Source of the DNA: Rhodoferax potami
GTDB lineage: Bacteria > Pseudomonadota > Gammaproteobacteria > Burkholderiales > Burkholderiaceae_C
Direction of reading: 5' to 3'
DNA: 64,000 bases
Assembly (NCBI RefSeq): GCF_032193765.1
Contig: NZ_JAVBIJ010000001.1
Location: 3,720,001-3,784,000 of the forward strand
The position numbers and the translations under genes were made by a program. Below the pieces are notes generated by a model. The model had not been told where the DNA came from, made no database searches, and was given only the letters and a program-made list of their open reading frames with translations. Shown here piece after piece: positions 20,052-29,181 of this stretch. Position 1 is the first letter of the stretch. Each line of letters starts with the position of its first letter.

Positions 20052-20737
20052 TTACCAAGCAAGACGCCAAGAAAAGGTCTGCCGCCTTCGATTCGTTCTT
20101 GGCTTCTAAGCGGGTGCAGAGTGCACCACTTTCACCGCAGGTGTCGAAGCCTACACACCAAGATCCGCTCTTTCGAGCCTCGTCGTTTATCCGGAATGCG
20201 GGGAATCGCTTTGACAGCTATTGTTCAAAGAACGGATTTGGACAGTTGTTTGCAAATCCTGGCCCATTTTTCGCGTGGAGCATTTTGTGGATGTCGCTGC
20301 GAAAGGCGGGAAGCAATGATCAGCGCTTGAAGTCAATCACGATTGAAGGCTTGAACAAAGTTCTTGCTGTCAATAACAACCTAACGATGGGAGTGGTCAA
20401 CAACACTCTGAAAGATAAAGCTGGCGGTTCTGGGCCAGGGCTTGCAGAACTCAATAAGCTGTTGGGGATAGACATGCATCGCATGTTCAACGACTCAAAT
20501 AAAGTGTTCGTTGATCGGCTTTCAGTAGCAATCGAGGCCTCTCTCGATCGAGAGAAGGCAGGGCATGAGCAGATATTCGTTCCGATTCTCGATGTGCTGA
20601 TGAGTAGAAATGGTCCAACAGGTTCAAAGTTCGACCATATGTCCGATAGCGAATTCGAACTCATATTCGCTGACCAATGCAAGGATGTTTCGAGAACCGG
20701 CGCAAATATGGCCACAGCAATTTTGCGAGACCTTTAA
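20052..20737 (+). pseudogene. 5'-truncated gene of unknown function downstream of the IS
   Basis: About 228 residues of native sequence beginning TKQDAKKRSAAFDSF directly after the IS end; the in-frame GTG at 20000 lies inside the IS. Rich in Ser, Asn and Lys, with FIRNAGNRFDSY, FAWSILWMSL and a C-terminal part EFELIFADQCKDVSRTGAN. No known family recognised. It does not continue the gene broken on the left side of the IS. It ends 19 bases before the serine hydrolase gene, so it was probably the first gene of that cassette. IS-derived transcription or translation could still express it. Confidence 0.5.
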
Positions 20738-20756
20738 TCAGATTGGGAGATCCCGC

Positions 20757-21344
20757 ATGGCCTTGAATCGAACTGCTTACTATTTGCCTGGTGCGGGCGG
20801 ATATATCAGCACCGGTCTGGGCGAGGGACTTTTGAGTCGAGGCTGGGCCGCTAAAGGGCGAGAAACAATTGGCGAATTCCGGAAGTGGCCATTCCAGAAA
20901 CAAGTTGACGCCATAGCAGACGATTTGCGTGCGATGTTTTGGCGTGAAGATGCACACGTAGTCGCCGTTTCCTTTGGGGCATATCTTTTCCTTCATGCCC
21001 AAGCACAGCTGCCGCCATATGTCGGTAAAGTGCTGCTGCTCTCTCCAATAGTTGGTCAGTTTTCCAGTGAGGAGATAGGCCTAGGATTCATTCCTCCCAG
21101 AGCTGACAAACTTAGAGAGTTGGCCGAGTCAAACCAGTATCCTGTGCCATTAAATTGCCAGATTCATGTTGGCTCCGAAGATTGGCAAAGTAACCCCGAG
21201 AATGTTCTTGAGTTCGCCGCCAGGCTCGGAATCACAGCTACTGTTGTTCCTGGACTCGGTCATCAACTTGGCAAAGAATATGTTGGCGGCATTCTTGACA
21301 ACTGGCTAGAGGTTTCCGTGATGGCCCCTGAAAGAAAATTATGA
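20757..21344 (+). CDS. RBBP9-like alpha/beta serine hydrolase
   Basis: 195 aa. It starts MALNRTAYYLPGAGG; the nucleophile elbow is VVAVSFGAYLF (Ser about residue 66), the acid is likely the Asp in VGSEDWQSNP, and the His is in VPGLGHQLG near the end, so a full Ser-Asp-His triad is visible. The size and layout resemble the RBBP9/YdeN group of small serine hydrolases, whose substrates are mostly unknown. ATG 20757 has GGGAGA upstream. Its stop overlaps the next start (ATGA at 21341). Confidence 0.7.
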   Translation: MALNRTAYYLPGAGGYISTGLGEGLLSRGWAAKGRETIGEFRKWPFQKQVDAIADDLRAMFWREDAHVVAVSFGAYLFLHAQAQLPPYVGKVLLLSPIVGQFSSEEIGLGFIPPRADKLRELAESNQYPVPLNCQIHVGSEDWQSNPENVLEFAARLGITATVVPGLGHQLGKEYVGGILDNWLEVSVMAPERKL

Positions 21345-22366
21345 AGCCTGACTTAAACAAATTTGCTGAGGTCTCGATTGAAAATCTCGAGCATTTTCTG
21401 ACGGAAGAAAATCATCCAGAATATGTTTCATATCTGAACGATCTTGTCGAAAAGGGGAGCTTCGAGGCGGTTGAAAAGCTCTTCAATTCATACTTTTGGG
21501 GGGATTCCTACACTGAAGAGGATCAGCCAAGAGCGCTCAAATTGCTAGGCAACTTTGCTGAAAAAAATCAGTCTGCTCAAGCTGCTAACGTCTTGGCCGA
21601 ACACTATCGTCTATATGTCGACGAAGAAGATAGCGATCAGAATGCAGTGCACTGGTTGCAATTCTCAGCGTCATTACGTGATGGAGACTCGGCATTTGAG
21701 CTCGGTAAGGCCTACTACCTTGGAACCCTCGGCCTTGCTGAAGATGAGGATCTTGCCGCTAAATATCTTGAGCAGTCCTTGGAGTATGGCGATCGAAAAG
21801 GATATCCAGTTCTGGCCAAGATCTATCTCAAGTCTGACGACGAAGAAAAGTGTTCTCGTGGCAAAGAGCTAATGACAGTCGGGGCGAAATCAGGTAACGC
21901 AGAGTGTCAATTTGAATTGGCAAATCGTTACTTGACTGGTGAGGGTTTCAAGAAGGATGCCCGCCTGGGGATTTCTTGGCTATTTAAGGCTTCTGAGCAG
22001 GATTATGTTGATGCACTTATCAGGCTAGGTGGAATGTACCTCTCTGGTGAGGAGATGGACAAGAGCCCATACGATGGGTTCCGATGCTTTGAGAAGGCCG
22101 CACATAAGCATTCGAAACTTGCCCAGGCACGTCTTTCTTCACTCTACTTGCTGGGTGTTGGTGTCGAGAAAAATCTCACACTCGCATATGCGTGGATCCG
22201 AATTGCTGAACGAAATCTCGCACGGCGAGCGCCTGAAAATTTAAGCTTTACCGGGGAGCTTCTGGGCGCTCACGTCCTTTCCGAGCCGCAACTCAAACAC
22301 TCAGAAAACTTCGTGACCGAGTTCACCAAAGACAAAGAGTGGAGATACCCCGTTCACGATAAGTAA
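21341..22366 (+). CDS. SEL1-like tetratricopeptide repeat protein
   Basis: 341 aa acidic protein without a signal peptide, so probably cytoplasmic. SEL1 repeats are seen, for example AECQFELANRYLTGEGFKKD, ALIRLGGMYLSGEEMDKSP and AQARLSSLYLLGVGVEKN, giving about four to six units from residue 85 to 290. Such repeats mediate protein-protein contacts. Four-base overlap with the serine hydrolase suggests the two products act together. Base composition is lower in GC than flanking genes. Confidence 0.75.
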   Translation: MKPDLNKFAEVSIENLEHFLTEENHPEYVSYLNDLVEKGSFEAVEKLFNSYFWGDSYTEEDQPRALKLLGNFAEKNQSAQAANVLAEHYRLYVDEEDSDQNAVHWLQFSASLRDGDSAFELGKAYYLGTLGLAEDEDLAAKYLEQSLEYGDRKGYPVLAKIYLKSDDEEKCSRGKELMTVGAKSGNAECQFELANRYLTGEGFKKDARLGISWLFKASEQDYVDALIRLGGMYLSGEEMDKSPYDGFRCFEKAAHKHSKLAQARLSSLYLLGVGVEKNLTLAYAWIRIAERNLARRAPENLSFTGELLGAHVLSEPQLKHSENFVTEFTKDKEWRYPVHDK

Positions 22367-22394
22367 ATATTCAATGATCTGAAACGGATAACTA

Positions 22395-22961
22395 ATGCTG
22401 ACAGAACGAATTTCACAAGCGCTTGCTCTAGCTGTTGAGGCACACACTGGACAAAAGCGGAAAGGAACTGACATTCCTTATGTCGCTCACCCGATGGGGG
22501 TGGCATCAATTGCGCTTGATCACGGAGCTGATGAGGAGCAAGCGATGGCGGCGTTGCTTCACGATGCTATTGAGGATGGTGGTCCTCAATATGCCAGGTT
22601 GATCCGTGACAAATTCGGTGATCGCGTGGCCGATATTGTCGAGGGGTGTACTGATGGCATTCCTGATGCCAGCGGCAAAAAAGCACCCTGGAAGATCCGC
22701 AAGGAGCAATACCTCGAACATCTGAAAGACGCCACAGACGATGTGTTGTTGGTGAGTGGATCTGACAAGCTGCACAACGCACGTGCAATTGTCGAAGACC
22801 TCCTGCGAATCGGTTCTGCTGTCTACGACCGATTCACGGCGAGCCAAGAACAGACTCTCTGGTACTACGAATCTTTGGCGAAGGTGTTTTCCGAGCGTGG
22901 CACCCCGGTAGCAGCATCTTTGAATGACACGGTTCGAAGGATGAGAGAGCTTTCTAGATGA
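22395..22961 (+). CDS. HD-domain phosphohydrolase resembling small alarmone hydrolases
   Basis: 188 aa single-domain protein. The metal and substrate motifs match the RelA/SpoT-MESH1 hydrolase fold: an early His in PYVAHPMGVA, HD followed by ED in ALLHDAIEDGG, and the downstream block DKLHNARAIVEDL. No synthetase or TGS domain is present. It could hydrolyse (p)ppGpp or another nucleotide (inference). It lies 28 bases after the SEL1 gene and converges with the next gene with a one-base gap. Confidence 0.75.
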   Translation: MLTERISQALALAVEAHTGQKRKGTDIPYVAHPMGVASIALDHGADEEQAMAALLHDAIEDGGPQYARLIRDKFGDRVADIVEGCTDGIPDASGKKAPWKIRKEQYLEHLKDATDDVLLVSGSDKLHNARAIVEDLLRIGSAVYDRFTASQEQTLWYYESLAKVFSERGTPVAASLNDTVRRMRELSR

Positions 22962-22962
22962 T

Positions 22963-23781
22963 CTAGCCTTCGAGGGTGAGTTTTTTGAACTCCTCTGCTC
23001 GCAGAATCTGATCGAGGACCTTTTGAAATTGATCTTCGTAGACTTCATTGCTGCTGTCTGCGAAGTACCTCAACACGTGGCTTGCTTTCTCCCACGCATC
23101 TTTCTTTATGAGAATGACTTCTCTGTGCCGCGTCTCGTCCGGAATGATGGCGTGTAGGTAAAGTTCAGGGTCACCCGTTTCAAAATTTGCCCAGTAGTCA
23201 AGGACCGCGTCGGGCACCTGGACTGTGCGAAGTCCTTCCCCTTCCAAGGACATGACCCTCATCTTTGCCGCTGGTGTTGGTAGATCATCTGGGATGTCCA
23301 ATATCCTGCACATCGGACGGAGTGGTCCGGACGCAGATGTTGCATCCAGTTTTTTCAGATCAAAGGCACCCCGGTAAATGAAGTCGAGCAGTTCGGACAG
23401 AGCTGCTCCCTCAGCGCCAAGCGTTTCTGCTCCTTGTTTCCCAATAGCTCGAAGAGTCTCTCGCGAGAATTTCCTGGCCTGTTGGTCGTCGAAATGGCCG
23501 GGCAACTGGTTCAGAAGCTGGAGGTCATTGAAGTTCGCTTTTGGCTGTGTTTCTGAGGGGAATTTCCACCCGTTTTCCAGAGCGACAGAAACAAGCACTG
23601 CGAGAACGGCTCCATTGACTTGCTGCGCTTCGCCGTTGCGACTCAGCTCCCAGGTGAATTTGGAAACAGCATCTTCGACCATGATGTTGTTGTCATCCGC
23701 TGGGTCGTGTTGGTTGCCTAATCGGTCAGGCTGGTTGTTTGAGTTGTCCATGGGCATGCTGTTTGAGTCTCTTGAGCCCAT
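22963..23781 (-). CDS. Hypothetical protein, unknown family
   Basis: 272 aa. The Asn/Asp-rich N-terminus (MDNSNNQPDRLGNQHDPADDNN) looks disordered; the rest is mixed and soluble, with LSELLDFIYRGAFDLKKLD and a C-terminal helical stretch (EDQFQKVLDQILRAEEFKK). No signal peptide, membrane span or catalytic motif seen. Start ATG 23781 has AGGAAA upstream. Convergent to the HD gene. Confidence 0.6.
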   Translation of the reverse strand: MGSRDSNSMPMDNSNNQPDRLGNQHDPADDNNIMVEDAVSKFTWELSRNGEAQQVNGAVLAVLVSVALENGWKFPSETQPKANFNDLQLLNQLPGHFDDQQARKFSRETLRAIGKQGAETLGAEGAALSELLDFIYRGAFDLKKLDATSASGPLRPMCRILDIPDDLPTPAAKMRVMSLEGEGLRTVQVPDAVLDYWANFETGDPELYLHAIIPDETRHREVILIKKDAWEKASHVLRYFADSSNEVYEDQFQKVLDQILRAEEFKKLTLEG

Positions 23782-24223
23782 TTTCCTGAATTTTTCGAGA
23801 TAAAATTACGATTAGAGAGTTAGCCGTCCAGCAAAGGGATCGCGCGACACACGCAAGAAGGGAAGTTTTCCCTAACTGGTGAGGAACTCGGAGCGAACCC
23901 TTGGATGCACCCTGACCTCCTCACTTGGGGGTGTTTTCAGGACAACAATCCTCACACCTTCGGGATGAGTGTTTGTGGTGCTGCTATACTCCACCACCAG
24001 ATATAAAGCGGCATTTCTTTTCAAGAGATGCCGCTTTTTCTTTGTCGGTACTTGTTACTTCTCTGGATTTGCCACTAGTCCCTATGGGCACTTGTCTTGA
24101 AGCAACGAAGGGTTTAACCTTTCGATGTCGTGTGAGTGGGTTCCAGCGCGCGGCGGGAGTGGGGAAGCGATACAGGCAATAAGCCGCGCTTCACAGATAT
24201 AAAAAAACAATCTGGGGTATCAC
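23782..24223. other. Gene-free 442-base stretch with structured elements
   Basis: No convincing ORF. Several inverted repeats are seen: AGGGAA with TTCCCT around 23860-23874, GTGAGGA with TCCTCAC flanking about 23879-23921, and a terminator-like hairpin at 24005-24037 preceded by TATACT at 23985. It could hold a small RNA or the 3' remnant of a lost locus. The sequence CCACCA at about 23994-23999 recalls a tRNA end, but no cloverleaf could be drawn. Confidence 0.35.
24005..24039 (+). terminator. Intrinsic terminator-like hairpin
   Basis: Perfect 10-bp stem AAAGCGGCAT (24005-24014) with ATGCCGCTTT (24028-24037), a 13-base loop, and a T-run. No protein gene precedes it on the plus strand, so it may end an untranslated RNA. 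Confidence 0.65.
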
Positions 24224-24802
24224 ATGTTCAGCAAAATTTTCGGCAAAAGTGCGTCCGGAGGGGCCCAGCGATCTGAGGCCCAAGACTCCAGGGGGCTCGA
24301 AGTAGTTGAGGATGATCCTGAAACTTCCTGGAGTTTGTGGGACAACGCCTTGGCTGCGCAGGATTCCCAACACAGCATGCTGGATGCTGCCGGCAATACG
24401 CGTCCGAACGGTAGCGCGGCGCAACACCGCATGCCCGGGCTCTATCCGGCCCATCGTGCATTGGATTTTGACGATGCCCCCACCCGTCCGATGGGGCTGG
24501 ATGAGAAAGAGCCCGAAGTGCTTGCTGCAGAGGCCCTGGAGCGGGTCGAGCTGCATCACCACCGGATTGCCCAAACGATCCGTACGCTGTGGGGCTACAA
24601 AGAGTGCAGTGCTTACATTAACCAACTCATCATGAGTGGTGGCGATGGCATGGGGAATGCACGCATCGGATTCAAGCCGGAGGCGGTCGAGGCCATGCTG
24701 CAACTGGCGGATTTGCACGATGTGCTGTTCGGCCCCGCAGAGCCTCCCGCTGATTCAGGGTTTGCGCCGTCGGTGCATTCCAGCTTGAGCGGGCTGCGCT
24801 AA
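24224..24802 (+). CDS. Hypothetical protein
   Basis: 192 aa, soluble, high GC and back to chromosomal codon use. The central part contains GLYPAHRALDFDDAPTRPMG, the later part RIAQTIRTLWGYKECSAYIN and GFKPEAVEAMLQLADLHD. No known motif. GGGG precedes ATG 24224. It is convergent with pldA (six bases apart). Confidence 0.65.
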   Translation: MFSKIFGKSASGGAQRSEAQDSRGLEVVEDDPETSWSLWDNALAAQDSQHSMLDAAGNTRPNGSAAQHRMPGLYPAHRALDFDDAPTRPMGLDEKEPEVLAAEALERVELHHHRIAQTIRTLWGYKECSAYINQLIMSGGDGMGNARIGFKPEAVEAMLQLADLHDVLFGPAEPPADSGFAPSVHSSLSGLR

Positions 24803-24808
24803 TCGTCC

Positions 24809-25825
24809 CTACCAATCCAGCAGGGTCAGCCCTAGGCTGAGTACTGTGCGCTGGCGGTTGTAGTCCATCAAGGAGTCACCGTAGCCGGTAAACAGCTCGG
24901 TGTGCAAGCGAAGACTGCTCCGGTTGGCGTTCTCCGTTGCGCTCCCGATTTTTTTGAACCAAGCAAAACGCAAAGATCCGCTATCGCTGGATTGCAGGGA
25001 ATGGCGAACGGTCAGCGCCAAAGAGTTGTGCGGGTCCACATTCCAAACGGCAGAGACTTCCGCGCGACCAATGCGGTCCACGATATCGGGGTTGTCATCG
25101 CTGGCACTGTCCTCCGGAATGCGCTGCCATAGCGCGCCGGTGATCGAGATTTGGTTTCCAAACTCCAAGCCCGCCCGCCCGATGATCCGGTTCCAGCTCC
25201 GCGAAAGGGGCAAGCTTTGGCCATTGCTCTGGTGGTTCACTCCGATACCGCCGTAGCGCAAGCGCCAGCCGGAGGGCAGGGCGCTTGCGATCGGGAAAAT
25301 GTAGATCAACTCGGGCTCATGGTCCGTTGCGCGGAAAGGGCGCGACAAATCGGCATTGAAAAGCTGCCAATACGACTGCTGGCTGTACGCAAACCACAAC
25401 GAATCCAAGCGGTTGGGGTCGCCGCCCGTCAGCAGGCCCTGCGCCACTTTGGTCCGCACGGAGAGGTTGATCCGGGTTTCGGTCTTGGTGTAGGCCTGAA
25501 AGGTACCCGTGTGTCCGCTTGCCGGCGAGCTGGGTGCCGTATTGACGCTGTCGGAGCCGATCACTGCAAGACTCACTGGCCGGTACCCTCTCAAGCCGAA
25601 GGTGCCGCAGTCGCTGGCGGGCTCCAGCTCCCAGAAACGCGATAGCGGCGTTGCAGAGGGGTTTTTGCAGCTCACCACCTCTACCGGCACGGGGGTCTCC
25701 ACAGGCGCGACAGACTCCATCAGCAACATGTTGGCCGCGACCGGTTCGGCCTTTTGCGCTTGGGTAGCCGCTGAGAAAGCGGAGAGCACGAGCAGACAAA
25801 CAGCGAGGCGCTTACGATTTTTCAT
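24809..25825 (-). CDS. pldA: Outer-membrane phospholipase A (OMPLA)
   Basis: 338 aa with a Sec signal peptide (MKNRKRLAVCLLVLSAFSA, cleavage near TQAQ). The OMPLA catalytic block GGIGVNHQSNGQSLPLSRSW holds the active-site His and Ser; the Asn of the triad is likely in the later strands. A 12-stranded beta-barrel with aromatic strand ends is expected. It hydrolyses phospholipids in the outer leaflet. The start overlaps the end of the rep-like helicase gene (25822-25825). Confidence 0.9.
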   Translation of the reverse strand: MKNRKRLAVCLLVLSAFSAATQAQKAEPVAANMLLMESVAPVETPVPVEVVSCKNPSATPLSRFWELEPASDCGTFGLRGYRPVSLAVIGSDSVNTAPSSPASGHTGTFQAYTKTETRINLSVRTKVAQGLLTGGDPNRLDSLWFAYSQQSYWQLFNADLSRPFRATDHEPELIYIFPIASALPSGWRLRYGGIGVNHQSNGQSLPLSRSWNRIIGRAGLEFGNQISITGALWQRIPEDSASDDNPDIVDRIGRAEVSAVWNVDPHNSLALTVRHSLQSSDSGSLRFAWFKKIGSATENANRSSLRLHTELFTGYGDSLMDYNRQRTVLSLGLTLLDW

Positions 25826-27999
25826 GGTTTTTCTGCCGCAGTGGCGGCTGTGGCGAGGGCTTTGGCGGCGAACTCTGCGCGCAGGGCGCGCAGTTTTTCA
25901 CGCGGGTCTTCTTTCGCGGTCGCAGAGTCCAGTGCCATCTCGGCAATAAACCGGCTAGGTAAGGCGGCGACCATCTCGCGGCCTTTTTTGCGGCGGCGGG
26001 TCCAGCTCACCGCCAAACTGCGCTGCGCGCGGGTAATGCCGACATACATCAAACGGCGCTCTTCCTGCAGACGGGCGGCGATGTCTTCATTGGCAGACTC
26101 ATGGTCCAGGCTAGAGCCACCCAAGGTGTCTGCGCCATCCCCCAGCTTGAAGGGCAACATGCCTTCGGTCACACCAACCAGCATCACATGCGGCCACTCC
26201 AGTCCCTTGGAGGCATGCAGCGTGGAGAGCGTCACCACGTTTTGGTCTTTTTCCCGCTCACTGATGGTGGAGAGCAGTGCAATGGTCTGCGAGACTTCGA
26301 GCAGATTTTTGATTTCCCGCGTGTTGGTCACGCCGGCCGCATCGTCAATCTGACCGCCGCAGCGCTGGGCCATCCATTCGCAGAACTCGATCACGTTGCT
26401 CCACTTGGCAGACGCGGCGCCCTCACTGTCTTCCCCGTCGTAGAGGTGCTTTTCGTACCCGATCTCTTTGAGCCAATCCATGATGAACGCCAGTGCCGCC
26501 TCGGCGCCCTCAGTATGGCGTGCGCGGTATTCAAGGTCGTTGATATACCGGCCAAACTCATGCAGGCTGCCCAGTGCCTTGGCGCTCAGCACACTGGCCA
26601 GTGACGACGAAAACAGAGACTCAAACAGGCTCAGCTTGTACTGGGTGGCAAACACCCCCAGGGTGCCCAAAGTGGTGTGGCCAATGCCGCGCTTAGGCGT
26701 AGTGACTGCCCGCAAAAACGCGGGGTCATCGTCGTTATTGCTCCACAAGCGGAACCAGGCGCACAGGTCGCGGATTTCGGCCCGGTCAAAAAAGCTCTGG
26801 CCGCCGGACACCTTGTACGGAATGCCCGCCTTGCGCAGCGCCTTCTCAAATGGCTTGGCCTGGTGGTTGGCCCGGTAGAGCACCGCAAAGTCGCGGAATT
26901 CTTTGTACTGCTTGCCCTGGGCGTCTGGGACGCCCCCACCAATCCCGTTGGCGCGCAGGCTCTGTATCCGGGCAACGGCACGTTCGGCCTCGTGCTCTTC
27001 GTTGTCAGCGTCCACGACCCGCACCGGTTCGCCCTCGCCGAGTTCGCTGAACAGGGTTTTCGGAAACAGCTTGGGGTTCGGTCCGATCACGTTATTGGCG
27101 GCCCGCAGGATGGCGCTAGTGGAACGGTAGTTCTGCTCCAGCTTGATGACCTTGAGGGTGGGGAAGTCCACTGGCAGCTTCTTGAGGTTGTCTAGCGTGG
27201 CACCGCGCCAGCCGTAGATGGACTGGTCGTCATCCCCCACCGCGGTGAAGCGCGCTTTCTCCCCGACCAGGTACTTCAGCACCTCGTACTGGGTGGCGTT
27301 GGTGTCCTGGTACTCATCCACCAGCACATGGCCCAACAGGTTCTGCCAGCGGGCACGTACTTCGGGGAAATCCCGCAGCAGCTTGAGCGGCAGACTGATC
27401 AAGTCATCAAAGTCCACACTCTGGTAGGCCACCAAGCGTTCTTCATAGCGCGCCATGGCGGTGGCGATGATGCGCTCGTTGTCGTCCTCGGCGGCGGCGA
27501 GCGCCTGCTCGCTGTTCAGGCCTGCGCCTTTCCAGGCGCTGATGGTCCACTGCCATTGGCGGGCGGTAGCCGTGTCGATCGTGCCGCCCGCATCTTTGAT
27601 GATGCTGGTCACATCGTCACTGTCCAGAATACTGAACTGGGGTTTCAGGCCCAGCACCGAGCCGTCTTCCCGCAGCATGCGCACGCCCAGCGCGTGAAAG
27701 GTGCACACCACCACATCCTTGGCCGCCTTGCCAATCAGGTGCTTGGCGCGCTCCCGCATTTCCGCGGCCGCTTTGTTGGTAAAGGTGATCGCCGCAATCC
27801 GGTTGGCGGGCATGCCCATTTGGATCAGACGGGCGATTTTGTGGGTGATCACCCGCGTTTTGCCCGAGCCCGCACCGGCCAGCACCAGGCAGGGCCCGTG
27901 GAGGTAGTTCACCGCCTCTTGCTGGGCGGGGTTCATGCCGTGGTTGGCGGAAGGGGAGGACATGGAGCGGGCAGGTGTAGCGTGCAGAGAGCGGGCCAT
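25822..27999 (-). CDS. rep: UvrD/Rep-type DNA helicase
   Basis: Superfamily 1A helicase, 725 aa from the first ATG. Visible motifs: motif I LVLAGAGSGKTRVITHKI, Ia AITFTNKAAAEMRERA, II LVDEYQDTN, III VGDDDQSIYGWRGA, IV LEQNYRST, V TLHASKGLEW and VI ERRLMYVGITRAQRSL. It unwinds DNA 3' to 5', in replication restart. Two starts are plausible: ATG 27999 and ATG 27963 (MSSPSANHGMNPAQQEAV); the second fits the family better. Confidence 0.9.
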   Translation of the reverse strand: MARSLHATPARSMSSPSANHGMNPAQQEAVNYLHGPCLVLAGAGSGKTRVITHKIARLIQMGMPANRIAAITFTNKAAAEMRERAKHLIGKAAKDVVVCTFHALGVRMLREDGSVLGLKPQFSILDSDDVTSIIKDAGGTIDTATARQWQWTISAWKGAGLNSEQALAAAEDDNERIIATAMARYEERLVAYQSVDFDDLISLPLKLLRDFPEVRARWQNLLGHVLVDEYQDTNATQYEVLKYLVGEKARFTAVGDDDQSIYGWRGATLDNLKKLPVDFPTLKVIKLEQNYRSTSAILRAANNVIGPNPKLFPKTLFSELGEGEPVRVVDADNEEHEAERAVARIQSLRANGIGGGVPDAQGKQYKEFRDFAVLYRANHQAKPFEKALRKAGIPYKVSGGQSFFDRAEIRDLCAWFRLWSNNDDDPAFLRAVTTPKRGIGHTTLGTLGVFATQYKLSLFESLFSSSLASVLSAKALGSLHEFGRYINDLEYRARHTEGAEAALAFIMDWLKEIGYEKHLYDGEDSEGAASAKWSNVIEFCEWMAQRCGGQIDDAAGVTNTREIKNLLEVSQTIALLSTISEREKDQNVVTLSTLHASKGLEWPHVMLVGVTEGMLPFKLGDGADTLGGSSLDHESANEDIAARLQEERRLMYVGITRAQRSLAVSWTRRRKKGREMVAALPSRFIAEMALDSATAKEDPREKLRALRAEFAAKALATAATAAEKP

Positions 28000-28060
28000 C
28001 TTAACGGCTCGCCGCTACTCGCCCGCCCGGTGACTGGGGTGCCCCTGCATTTCCCCGACA

Positions 28061-29050
28061 ATGGCTCCCATGCTGCAAATCCTGACAGTGACTTTTCCTT
28101 TTTTTGCCTTGGTGCTCTGCGGCTATCTGGCCGCCCGCCGGGGCATGCTGCCGCTGGCGGCCATCCCCGGGCTCAATGGCTTTGTGCTGTTTTTCGCGTT
28201 GCCGTGCATGCTCTACCGTTTCGGCGCGAGCACGCCCATTGGTGAACTGTTGGATGTGAGTCTGGCGCTCACCTACCTGCTGTGTGCCTTGGTGATGGTG
28301 GCTTTTGTGGTGGCAGTCACGCTGCACGGTCGCATCGGCTGGAATGACGCTGCCTTTGGCGCACTGGTGGGCGCCTTCCCCAACACCGGCTTCATGGGGG
28401 TGCCGCTGCTGGTTGCGCTCTTGGGGGCCAAGGCGGCGGGCCCTGCCATCGTCACGATTCTGGTGGACATGGTGATCACCTCGTCTCTGTGTATTGCGCT
28501 GTCGCGTCTTGGCGGTGACCCTGCGCAAGGCGGCGTGTCGGCGGGGCAGGCTGCCAAAAACGCGCTAAAGGGGGTTGCTGCCAATCCCATGCCTTGGTCC
28601 ATTTTGCTCGGAGCCTTGTTTTCAGCGCTGCAGCTCGAGCTACCCAAGCCTGTTGCCGCTACGGTGGGCCTGCTGGCCGATGCGGCTTCACCGGTCGCGC
28701 TGTTCACCATCGGCGCGGTGCTAGCCCGCTCCCAAATGCTGGCCAAGGACGACAAATCCCACGAAGTGCATTGGCAGGAATATGTGCCAGTGGCACTGAT
28801 CAAGCTCTTTTTGCACCCCTTGCTGGTGCTGCTGGTCGGCGTGTCGGCAGTGAGCCTCGGGGTGCACATCGACAAATTTGCACTCACCGTGCTGGTGCTG
28901 CTGGCCGCCCTCCCGAGTGCCAGCAATGTGTCGCTGCTGGCAGAGCGCTTCGGTGCGGACAATGGGCGCATTGCCCGCATCATTCTGGTTTCTACCGCAG
29001 CGGCCTTTTTTACATTTTCGGGTGCTGTGGCGCTGATGGTAGGAATTTAG
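28061..29050 (+). CDS. AEC-family (auxin efflux carrier type) transporter
   Basis: 329 aa with about ten membrane spans; N-terminus MLQILTVTFPFFALVLCGYLAARRG and the family block GAFPNTGFMGVPLLVALLG. AEC members transport organic acids or amino-acid-like substrates; the substrate cannot be told. ATG 28070 is an alternative start. Divergent from rep with a short gap. Confidence 0.88.
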   Translation: MAPMLQILTVTFPFFALVLCGYLAARRGMLPLAAIPGLNGFVLFFALPCMLYRFGASTPIGELLDVSLALTYLLCALVMVAFVVAVTLHGRIGWNDAAFGALVGAFPNTGFMGVPLLVALLGAKAAGPAIVTILVDMVITSSLCIALSRLGGDPAQGGVSAGQAAKNALKGVAANPMPWSILLGALFSALQLELPKPVAATVGLLADAASPVALFTIGAVLARSQMLAKDDKSHEVHWQEYVPVALIKLFLHPLLVLLVGVSAVSLGVHIDKFALTVLVLLAALPSASNVSLLAERFGADNGRIARIILVSTAAAFFTFSGAVALMVGI

Positions 29051-29080
29051 TTGCTATTGAATTGATAGCTACTCGCGCAG
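29051..29080. repeat. Dispersed palindromic repeat, copy A
   Basis: Contains GCTATTGAATTGATAGC followed by CTCGCGCAG. Starts at the stop codon of the AEC transporter. Confidence 0.6.
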
Positions 29081-29181
29081 GTTTTATGGGCGCCAGAGGC
29101 TGAAAAGATGCTGATCTTCAGCCGTCAGGGGCGAATCCATGGAAATGCAGGTGGCTTTGCTCTGGCGCGCACAATAATCAC

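Noticed and set aside
23925..24000. Possible tRNA ending in CCACCA upstream of the terminator at 24005
   Set aside because: No acceptor stem, T-arm consensus or anticodon arm could be fitted.
26677..28245. Long plus-strand ORFs opposite the rep helicase gene
   Set aside because: The minus strand encodes all UvrD/Rep motifs; the plus frames have none.
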